Origin: CAJWLW01 sp963580095
GTDB taxonomy: Bacteria > Verrucomicrobiota > Lentisphaeria > JABSQK01 > CAJWLW01
Length of the DNA: 6,354 nt
Reading direction: 5' to 3'
Assembly: GCA_963580095.1 (NCBI GenBank)
Contig: CAUZJQ010000256.1
Location: forward strand, 1 to 6,354
The notes under the pieces were generated by a model that saw nothing but the letters and a program-made list of their open reading frames with translations, was not told the origin of the DNA and did not search any database. The position numbers and the translations under genes were made by a program. Shown here one piece after another: positions 1 through 5,132 of the stretch (positions within the stretch are counted from its first letter, which is position 1; the number at the start of each line of letters is the position of its first letter).

Positions 1-156
1 GAGCGCATGCAGTCCATCGAATTGCTGACCTTTCTCAACCTGCTTGCCTTTCATTTGCCGCTCGATGTCAAGCAGAAGATCGATCTGATCGAACTGCCGA
101 CAAGCAATGCACTGGCTGCGGAGTTGTTGCAGCACTGCGAACGCTTGCACGCGTGA
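1..156 (+). CDS. C-terminal end of a probable LON substrate-binding-domain protein (5' truncated by window)
   Basis: Reading frame 1 is open from the first base and ends at TGA 154-156, giving the last 51 residues of a protein whose start lies outside the window. The visible part is helical and leucine-rich: a 'LLTFLNLLAFHLPL' helix, then 'DVKQKIDLIELP', then an 'LAAELLQHCERL' tail. This arrangement (leucine-rich helix, 'K-Q-x-hydrophobic-E-L' turn, closing helix) resembles the C-terminal helical end of stand-alone LON N-terminal (substrate-binding) domain proteins, which lack the ATPase and protease parts of Lon. The match is by pattern memory over a short stretch, so the family call is tentative; any helical C-terminus could look similar. 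Its stop codon overlaps the GTG start of the NTAQ1-like gene, implying translational coupling and shared transcription. Confidence 0.5.
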   Translation, partial: ERMQSIELLTFLNLLAFHLPLDVKQKIDLIELPTSNALAAELLQHCERLHA

Positions 157-725
157 CACCGCACCGCGATCTGCCCCTGGCCGCGTGCGCGTACACCGCC
201 TTCTACTGCGAAGAGAACATCTGGCAACTCACGAGCAATCCAGCCCTTGTTGGGGATGAGCGAGTTGTTCTGATCATCACCAATCCGACCCGTACTTGTC
301 TTTTGTGGCAGCAGCGCGTTGCTGCGCTGGGGCAGCCGGTCGTATGGGACTATCACGTCGTTCTGGTGGCGCGCTTGGTACCTGGACAGGCGTGGCACGT
401 GTACGACTTCGATACGCGGCTGGCCTTTCCATCGAAACTTGATACGTGGTTGGGCGAGACCTTCCCCGGATGCGACCAGTGGCAGCCCGACTTACTGCCG
501 CATTTCAGGGTCGTTCCGGCTGTCGACTTTTGCGACCGACTGGTGTCCGACCGCAGCCACATGAAGACGGCCGGCGGCTGGAGCCAGCCGCCACCGCCCT
601 GGCCTTGCATCGGTACCGGCCCATCGAATCTGCATCGCTTCCTCGACTTCGACGATGCGTTTATCGGCGAGTGTCTTTGGCTGGAGGAGGTCCTGGAAAA
701 ATTCGGTGAGACGTCAGTCGATTGA
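153..725 (+). CDS. Protein N-terminal glutamine amidohydrolase (NTAQ1 / WDYHV family)
   Basis: A complete 190-residue protein of the family that deamidates an N-terminal glutamine on proteins or peptides to glutamate, releasing ammonia. In eukaryotes this makes a tertiary destabilising residue ready for arginylation in the N-degron pathway. Family hallmarks appear in order: 'YCEENIW' with Cys19, the signature 'WDYHVVL' (residues 65-71) with His68, 'VYDFDT' with Asp85, 'SDRSHMK' (132-138) and the proline-rich 'PPPPWPCI' (146-153). Cys19, His68 and Asp85 align with the human NTAQ1 triad Cys28, His81 and Asp97. The length is close to the human protein (about 205 residues), so it looks complete and active. 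There is no signal peptide, so it should be cytoplasmic. The start is the GTG in the GTGA overlap with the upstream stop; no strong Shine-Dalgarno is visible, consistent with coupling. The family assignment is firm; the bacterial physiological role is inference. Confidence 0.93.
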   Translation: MTPHRDLPLAACAYTAFYCEENIWQLTSNPALVGDERVVLIITNPTRTCLLWQQRVAALGQPVVWDYHVVLVARLVPGQAWHVYDFDTRLAFPSKLDTWLGETFPGCDQWQPDLLPHFRVVPAVDFCDRLVSDRSHMKTAGGWSQPPPPWPCIGTGPSNLHRFLDFDDAFIGECLWLEEVLEKFGETSVD

Positions 726-761
726 TCCGCAAAGATGCGCTATAGCGGCTGCTATTCCGTC
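726..761. other. Short convergent gap with a 10-base palindrome
   Basis: Thirty-six bases separate the stop of the NTAQ1-like gene (TGA 723-725) from the stop of the convergent gamma-glutamyltransferase gene (TAG, complement of 762-764). The gap contains the perfect palindrome CGCTATAGCG at 738-747. It has no loop and no following T-run, so it is not a convincing bidirectional terminator. Termination of both converging transcripts is therefore unexplained by this stretch. Confidence 0.4.
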
Positions 762-2501
762 CTAATACGCCAGGGCATAGGCGGGTTCGAGTCGTGGCGA
801 CGCGCCCGCCGACAACAACACGCCCCTCGTCGTTTTCTCGCGGCGACAAGCGCAAGTGTTGCCGCCGGCATACGCTCCGGTTCGGACTGTATGATGCCCC
901 CGTGCCGCAAGTGCTTCGATGGCTGTCGCCTCGATGCGGCTTTCCAACAGCAATTTTCCGGGTTCGCAGTTACGCGGATAGAAACTGTCCGGCCAATGCC
1001 GCGACCAGAACGTTGGCGCTTCGATCGCTTCCTGCAGGTCCATGCCGAAGAGCTCTGTATTGAACAGAAACTGCAACGCCCACTGGTCCTGGCCGTCGCC
1101 GCCGGGCGAACCAAAAGCCAGGTATGGCTCGCCGCCTTTGAGTGCCAGTCCCGGCGTCAGCGTCGTGCGCGGCCGTTTGCCCGGCGCGATACAGTTCGGG
1201 TGCCCGGGCTGGAGAGAAAACATTTGTCCACGCGTGCCGAGCGGGAACCCCAGTCCGGGGATGACCGGCGACGATTGCAGCCAGCCGCCGCTGGTTGTGA
1301 TGCTGATAGCATTGCCATCGCCGTCGATGATGTCCAACTTGGTTGTGTCCCCGTGTTGCGGACCGGCAGCAACCGTCTCGTTGACGTCGTTCACACTGCC
1401 GAACTCCGACAGCGGTGCGTACCCGTCCGGCCGCAACTCCAAACTTGCGGAGTCCGTAATAAGTCCGGCGCGTTCGGCGGCATGGGCGGGGTCCAGCAAT
1501 CGTTCCAGAGGGATATCAGAAAAGTCGGGGTCGCCATAGTAAAACTCGCGATCGGCGTAGGCCAGCTTCATCGCCTCGACCACCGTGTGGATGTACTGCC
1601 CGGTGTTGTGGCCCATCGCCTCCAGATCGAATGATTGCAGCAGATTCAATGACTGCAGCAATACCGGCCCCTGCGTCCAGGTCGGGCATTTGACGACGTC
1701 CATGCCACGCCAGGTAATCGATGCGGGTGTTTCCAGCGCAGGTTGGAAGGCGGCAAAGTCAGCCAGAGTCAGCAGGGCACACGGGTCGTCGCCGATAAAA
1801 TCGACAATCTCGCGGGCAATATCACCGCGATAGAATCGGTCGGCGGCGGCGGTGCAACCTGTTTCGCGGTCTTTGCCTGCAGCCGCCTCGATCAGGCGTT
1901 CCAGCGTATGGCCGAAGTCGGGGTTGCAGAACAATGCCCCGGTGGCCGGTACCTCACCGTCGGGTAGGAACAGTGCAGCGCTCGAGGGCCATTGGGTGCG
2001 GAAGCGCTGGCTTACGGCGTTGATCGTCCGCGACAGATCGCCGGCCATTGCGAAGCCGTCGACGGCGAGCGTCAGTGCCGGTGTCAGCACGGTTTCGACC
2101 GATAGCGTGCCGAACGTCTTGAGCAGATACATGCAGGTGCCGAAAGCCGAAGGCACGACTGCGGGCAGGAATCCGTCGCCGGGGATCAGGCCGTCGCACA
2201 GGCTGCTCACACGCTCCAGCGTAGCGGCTGCCGGTGCCGGGCCATGGCCGCTCAAGGCATGGGCCTTCTTCTGCCGTGCACAATAAAGCAATGTGGGATT
2301 TTCGCCGGCGAAGCCGTTCTGGTGCGGCTTGGTCAACTGCAGGACGATTATGGCTGCAACGGCCGCATCGAATGCGTTGCCACCGCGTCGGAGGATGTGA
2401 ACGCCGATCTCCGACGCCAGATAGTGGCCGGAGGCGACGACGCCGTTACGCCCGTAGACGGTCGGGCGTCCGCCGTGCATTTTGCCGAGTGAAAGGTCCA
2501 T
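762..2501 (-). CDS. Gamma-glutamyltransferase-family Ntn hydrolase, YwrD-like, probably cytoplasmic
   Basis: A 579-residue protein counted from the ATG at 2501 (an in-frame TTG lies two codons upstream). The family is made as one chain that cleaves itself before a threonine, which then serves as nucleophile for gamma-glutamyl transfer or amide hydrolysis. Visible motifs: N-terminal 'GVVASGH' and 'GGNAFDAAVAA' (near residues 20-50); the processing site 'HGDTTKLDI' with predicted nucleophile Thr386; 'DGDGNAISIT' just after; the substrate-loop region 'GGWLQSSPVIPGLGFPLGTR'; 'GKRPRTTLTP'; 'FGSPGG' (463-468); and the C-terminal 'GASPR...YALAY'. Length matches the family. Unlike periplasmic Ggt it has no signal peptide, as in YwrD-type members. 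It lies 11 bases after the FKBP gene stop with no clear ribosome-binding site, so it is likely co-transcribed and coupled. The natural substrate (glutathione, a gamma-glutamyl metabolite or a cephalosporin-like amide) cannot be told from sequence. Confidence 0.9.
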   Translation of the reverse strand: MDLSLGKMHGGRPTVYGRNGVVASGHYLASEIGVHILRRGGNAFDAAVAAIIVLQLTKPHQNGFAGENPTLLYCARQKKAHALSGHGPAPAAATLERVSSLCDGLIPGDGFLPAVVPSAFGTCMYLLKTFGTLSVETVLTPALTLAVDGFAMAGDLSRTINAVSQRFRTQWPSSAALFLPDGEVPATGALFCNPDFGHTLERLIEAAAGKDRETGCTAAADRFYRGDIAREIVDFIGDDPCALLTLADFAAFQPALETPASITWRGMDVVKCPTWTQGPVLLQSLNLLQSFDLEAMGHNTGQYIHTVVEAMKLAYADREFYYGDPDFSDIPLERLLDPAHAAERAGLITDSASLELRPDGYAPLSEFGSVNDVNETVAAGPQHGDTTKLDIIDGDGNAISITTSGGWLQSSPVIPGLGFPLGTRGQMFSLQPGHPNCIAPGKRPRTTLTPGLALKGGEPYLAFGSPGGDGQDQWALQFLFNTELFGMDLQEAIEAPTFWSRHWPDSFYPRNCEPGKLLLESRIEATAIEALAARGHHTVRTGAYAGGNTCACRREKTTRGVLLSAGASPRLEPAYALAY

Positions 2502-2512
2502 CGACAAAAAGT

Positions 2513-3271
2513 TTACAGCTGATCTTCGATGCTTTTCTTGGTATCCTCGGACAGCCGATCGGGGTTGTCGGCGCTGGATTTACCCAGCAGTTCAATGTCG
2601 GCGATCAGTGCCATGTTCGGGCCGATTCCCGCCTGCAGCCGCCCTTCGGTGCCGTAGGCCAGTTCGGGGGGGATGATGAATCGGGACTTGCCACCGACCC
2701 GCATGAGTTTCAGTCCTTCACGCCAGCCCGGTATCAGGGCCTTGACCTCGCTGCTAGCGGGGCGTTCGTTTTCAGAGGTATTCTCAAGCTCCGTGCCGTC
2801 AATGAGATAAACTGCGTAGTGAATCTGCACGGTGTCGGAATCGGCGGGGCTTTCGCCCTGACCCTGTTGGATGACGACATGCTGCAGCCCACTCTCTGTC
2901 GTTGTGACGCCTTCGGCCGCGGCGTTCTTCGCCAGGGCGGCGCGGCTGTTCTCGAGATTAGAAGCTGCCGCTTTCTGAATCGCGGCACTTTGCAGTTCGG
3001 CGTAATAGGCCTGGCGAATTTCCTGCGATTTTTCCTGGGAGAGCAGCGTCTCTTCGCCGTCCAAGGCATCGCGAAAGCCGCGTTGGAACAGCCGGGAATC
3101 CAGTTTCTCCTGGCCCTTCAGCGATTTGGCTGCTTCCATGCCCATCGCATAGCTTAGTCGCCAGTCTACGACGGCTTCCGGTTTTTCTTCTGCCGGCGCG
3201 GCGGCCTCATCCTGAGCCTGGAGCGACAGCGCAAATGTACCTAACAGGAAAATGGTGATTGTTCGGAACAT
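2513..3271 (-). CDS. Exported FKBP-type peptidyl-prolyl cis-trans isomerase (Mip/FkpA-like)
   Basis: A 252-residue protein that catalyses cis-trans isomerisation of X-Pro bonds, helping proteins fold in the cell envelope. Residues 1-19 form a signal peptide (charged start, hydrophobic 'TIFLLGTFALSL', likely cleavage after LQA). An acidic Ala/Glu/Pro linker follows. Residues about 37-95 ('RLSYAMGMEAAKSL', 'DSRLFQRGFRDAL') match the helical FKBP N-terminal dimerisation domain, and 95-125 continue as a long Ala-rich helix. Residues about 125-229 are the FKBP fold: 'VQIHYAVYLIDGT', 'LIPGWREGL' (Trp183, pocket floor), 'PPELAYG' (Tyr206) and the closing 'ALIADIELL'. The FKBP12 Asp37 position appears to be Glu163, and the Phe99 position Ala, so drug or substrate affinity may differ. 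A charged 20-residue tail follows. The ORF is open further upstream, but the ATG at 3271 is chosen because it has an AGGAGG site and begins the signal peptide. Confidence 0.93.
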   Translation of the reverse strand: MFRTITIFLLGTFALSLQAQDEAAAPAEEKPEAVVDWRLSYAMGMEAAKSLKGQEKLDSRLFQRGFRDALDGEETLLSQEKSQEIRQAYYAELQSAAIQKAAASNLENSRAALAKNAAAEGVTTTESGLQHVVIQQGQGESPADSDTVQIHYAVYLIDGTELENTSENERPASSEVKALIPGWREGLKLMRVGGKSRFIIPPELAYGTEGRLQAGIGPNMALIADIELLGKSSADNPDRLSEDTKKSIEDQL

Positions 3272-3277
3272 GGAATG

Positions 3278-3283
3278 CCTCCT
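3278..3283 (-). promoter_or_regulatory. Strong ribosome-binding site of the FKBP gene
   Basis: On the minus strand this reads AGGAGG, a full anti-16S match, six bases before the ATG at 3271. It decides the start over the longer reading frame beginning at 3361, which would place a non-signal-like 30-residue extension before the signal peptide. Confidence 0.85.
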
Positions 3284-3333
3284 GATTGCGTTTTGTTCAA
3301 GCACGTCACCACCCCAAATTGAGGCAGTTTTAT

Positions 3334-3361
3334 AAATTACGTTCGATTGACACAGACGCAA
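3334..3361 (-). promoter_or_regulatory. Possible sigma-70 promoter for the FKBP-GGT unit
   Basis: On the minus strand, TTGCGT (3361-3356) is followed after 16 bases by TAATTT (3339-3334), inside the most AT-rich patch of the window; an overlapping TATAAA is an alternative -10. The -35 and -10 matches are each imperfect, so this is a weak prediction based on position, spacing and base composition. The 5' leader would be roughly 55 bases. Confidence 0.25.
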
Positions 3362-3413
3362 GTACCGCAGTTTACGTTCCTAAGCCCCCTAAACGAAGAT
3401 TTTTTCCTGATAG

Positions 3414-3643
3414 TACCACACCATCTCCGTGGGTGCGGCAGAAGTATTGTCTGTCCAGCGGCAGGAGCCGAGGAGGGTCGAAAAGCTGGCGGTGGTGGTG
3501 CGGGAATCGATCGTCATCATTACAGTCAACGGTCGCGACGGCGGGCCGGAAGGTATCTGCACTGGTTTCATCGTATCCGTAGACGGACTGGTGGCGCCCA
3601 ACCGCCATGTCCTGGGGGAGGCCCGACCGATACGGGTATTTGT
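3414..3643 (+). pseudogene. Relic of a trypsin-like S1C (HtrA/DegP-type) serine protease, N-terminal part only
   Basis: In the frame containing GTG 3429, residues encoded from about 3480 to 3640 read like the first strands of an S1C-type protease: 'VVVRESIVIITVNGRDGG', then 'GICTGFIVSVDGLV', then 'APNRHVLGEARPI'. In intact homologues the 'TGF-V-S-DGLI-TN-HV' segment carries the catalytic histidine, here the His of 'NRHV'. The catalytic Asp, the GNSGG serine loop and any PDZ domain are absent. Two in-frame stops at 3408-3413 cut it off upstream, with no signal peptide and no ribosome-binding site. After about 3640 the frame continues only as the antisense of the aminotransferase gene and homology stops. 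I conclude it is a remnant truncated at both ends, not a working gene. The recognition is by motif memory over about 55 residues. Confidence 0.6.
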
Positions 3644-4906
3644 TCAGATTGCGGCCATGCCGGCATCGATCGCGGCGAGCGTGTGTTCCAGTTCCTTGTC
3701 CGTGTGTACGGCGCTGATGTACCAGCGGGCGTCGGGTAGGATAAGGACATTATTCTCCAGCATGTTGCGGCGGAAGGCTGCGAACTTTTCTTTGTTGGCG
3801 GCCAGCGTGTCGGCATGCCTGATCGGCAGTTCTTCGAGGTCGAAGTGCATGCTGAATGCGGTGCCCACACCGGACGTGACTAACTGGTGCCCGTGTTCAT
3901 GCGCTTTCGCCTCGAGACGTTCACGGATGGCATTGCCGTGCCCGTGCATTCGTTCATAAGTGCCGGGATGCGACAGGATGTCGATGGTGGCGATGGCTGC
4001 GGCGAGATTGTGTGACGAACCGTTGTAAGTGCCGTAGTGCACGGTGCGCCCGTCACGCAACGCATCGAAAACTCCGCGGTGCCCGCCGACAGCGGACATG
4101 GTGAAGCCGCCCGCCATGGCTTTGGCATACACCGACAGGTCCGGCTGCAGATCGAAGTATTCGCGGGCGCCGCCGAGGGCGACACGAAAGCCGGTAATGA
4201 CTTCGTCGAAGATCGAGAGTGCTCCGTGCGCCCGGCACAACTCGATCAGGCCCGCGAGAAAACCGTCCTGCGGCATGCACGAACCGCTGTTGACGAGTAT
4301 CGGTTCAGTGATGACGCAGGCGATTTCATCGCCTTGCGACTGCAGCAATTTGGTCAATGCGTCGAGATCGTTCCAGGGCAGAACCAGGGTGTCTTCGTAC
4401 TCCTTTTCCGGCTGCCCGCCGCACATCGCTGCAGCGTTACCGTTTTCGTCCATGGATATGAGGACGTTGTTGAACCAGCCGTGATAGTGACCGCTGAAGC
4501 GTACGATTTTGTCCCGGCCAGTCGTGGCGCGGGCAATACGTAATGTGGCCTGCACGGCTTCCGAACCGGTATTGGAAAAAATTACCTGGTCGATGCCGGG
4601 CACTGCGCCGACCATCTTTTGCGCCAACTCGATCTCCAGCTTATGCTGGGCACCGAGGGTATAGCTGGTTTCCATCTGGGCCCGGACCGCGGCGTTGATG
4701 TCCGGATGATTAGAGCCGACGATCAGCGGTCCCCAGGCCAGTGTGTATTCGACAAAATCGTTGCCGTCGACGTCGTAGTAGTAGGGGCCGTTGGCGCGCT
4801 CAAAGTACTGCAGCGGCGCAATGTTCTTGCGGAATCCGCTGGAAACACCGCCGACGAGCACCTCGGACGCTTCGTTGTGCAGTGCCTCTGATTTGGAGAA
4901 ATCCAT
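3644..4906 (-). CDS. PLP-dependent class III aminotransferase, glutamate-1-semialdehyde 2,1-aminomutase-like
   Basis: A complete 420-residue fold-type I enzyme using pyridoxal phosphate to move an amino group between an amine and a carbonyl compound, cytoplasmic. Motifs in order: 'DVDGNDFVEYTLAWGP' (45-60), the phosphate-binding 'SNTGSEAVQATLRIAR' (111-126), 'GHYHGW' (139-144) that stacks on the cofactor, 'VITEPILVNSG' (198-208), 'FDEVITGFR' with the pyridine-binding Asp234, 'YAKAMAGG' with the Schiff-base Lys262, and 'GTYNGSSHN' (292-300). Length and order match HemL-like aminomutases, but the text around Lys262 and the EP motif differs from true HemL. It is therefore more likely a paralogue acting on another substrate than the tetrapyrrole enzyme. 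The ATG at 4906 has a GGAGA site. Its stop (TGA, complement of 3644-3646) abuts the protease relic. The gene probably follows the upstream nucleotidyltransferase-like gene in transcription, or uses its own leader. Confidence 0.9.
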   Translation of the reverse strand: MDFSKSEALHNEASEVLVGGVSSGFRKNIAPLQYFERANGPYYYDVDGNDFVEYTLAWGPLIVGSNHPDINAAVRAQMETSYTLGAQHKLEIELAQKMVGAVPGIDQVIFSNTGSEAVQATLRIARATTGRDKIVRFSGHYHGWFNNVLISMDENGNAAAMCGGQPEKEYEDTLVLPWNDLDALTKLLQSQGDEIACVITEPILVNSGSCMPQDGFLAGLIELCRAHGALSIFDEVITGFRVALGGAREYFDLQPDLSVYAKAMAGGFTMSAVGGHRGVFDALRDGRTVHYGTYNGSSHNLAAAIATIDILSHPGTYERMHGHGNAIRERLEAKAHEHGHQLVTSGVGTAFSMHFDLEELPIRHADTLAANKEKFAAFRRNMLENNVLILPDARWYISAVHTDKELEHTLAAIDAGMAAI

Positions 4907-4911
4907 AACTG

Positions 4912-4916
4912 TCTCC
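4912..4916 (-). promoter_or_regulatory. Ribosome-binding site of the aminotransferase gene
   Basis: On the minus strand this reads GGAGA, five to six bases before the ATG at 4906, supporting that start codon. Confidence 0.7.
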
Positions 4917-4938
4917 GGCTTGAGTAATTGATGTTGAT

Positions 4939-4959
4939 GCCCCGGCGCCAGGCCGAGGC
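4939..4959 (-). repeat. GC-rich stem-loop close upstream of the aminotransferase start
   Basis: On the minus strand GCCTCGGC and GCCGGGGC pair over eight positions (seven Watson-Crick, one T-G wobble) around a five-base CTGGC loop. The wobble pair exists only in the minus-strand RNA; the plus strand would have a C-A mismatch, which favours a role in the aminotransferase transcript. It ends 32 bases before the ATG and is not followed by a T-run. Confidence 0.5.
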
Positions 4960-5001
4960 TTGTTGTGATGCTGCAGTTTTAGGTGTAGAGATTTGTGAGT
5001 G

Positions 5002-5042
5002 CTGTCGACAGATCCGGGATGACAGCTTCACCTGTCCTCCGG
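5002..5042 (-). repeat. Inverted-repeat cluster with repeated GACAG/CTGTC arms
   Basis: Minus-strand order is GACAG, GTGAAG loop, CTGTC, a short spacer, then CTGTCGACAG. The first GACAG can pair with either downstream CTGTC, and the second unit is itself a perfect palindrome. The structures are therefore mutually exclusive in RNA, or the repeated pentamers could form a DNA operator. The first hairpin is extended by flanking CCGG on both sides. Function is unknown. Confidence 0.4.
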
Positions 5043-5132
5043 TTGTGGAACGTTCTATGCCGCAACTCTGTTTTGCCGACACTATATCGCCTGACTCCGA
5101 GAGACGCACGCCGCGAACGACATCCCCGACAT

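Larger units (their letters stand above)
4907..5132 (-). promoter_or_regulatory. Leader/intergenic region of the aminotransferase gene with several inverted repeats
   Basis: This 226-base gap between the stop of the nucleotidyltransferase-like gene and the aminotransferase start has no convincing gene. On the minus strand it holds three structures in order: an imperfect hairpin at 5042-5014 (CCGG ends, GACAG/CTGTC core, GTGAAG loop), a perfect 10-base palindrome CTGTCGACAG at 5011-5002, and a GC-rich hairpin at 4959-4939. A TATAGT box (5086-5081) could be a -10, but no good -35 stands at the right distance. I did not recognise a known riboswitch class; matches to glycine-riboswitch conserved cores are absent. 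No hairpin is followed by a T-run, so a standard intrinsic terminator is not evident. Confidence 0.4.

Noticed and set aside
738..747. Palindrome CGCTATAGCG as a bidirectional terminator between convergent genes
   Set aside because: It has no loop and no T-run on either strand, so it would not form a stable terminator hairpin.
735..1634. Long plus-strand open frame of 299 codons
   Set aside because: It lies wholly antisense to the gamma-glutamyltransferase gene, has an Arg/Gln-rich composition without motifs, and is explained by GC-rich codon bias.
2234..3157. Plus-strand open frame of 307 codons
   Set aside because: It is antisense to the start of the gamma-glutamyltransferase gene and most of the FKBP gene; its sequence is Arg-rich and shows no recognisable family, whereas the minus strand carries full, conserved proteins.
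3381..3406. C-run followed by a TTTTTT tract, a possible terminator on the plus strand
   Set aside because: No stem precedes the T-run; the sequence CCCCCTAAACGAAGA cannot fold into a useful hairpin.
4979..5109. Possible small minus-strand peptide ending EAVIPDLSTALTNLYT in the aminotransferase leader
   Set aside because: No ATG with a ribosome-binding site starts it, and the frame is simply the continuation of an antisense-type shadow from the upstream gene.
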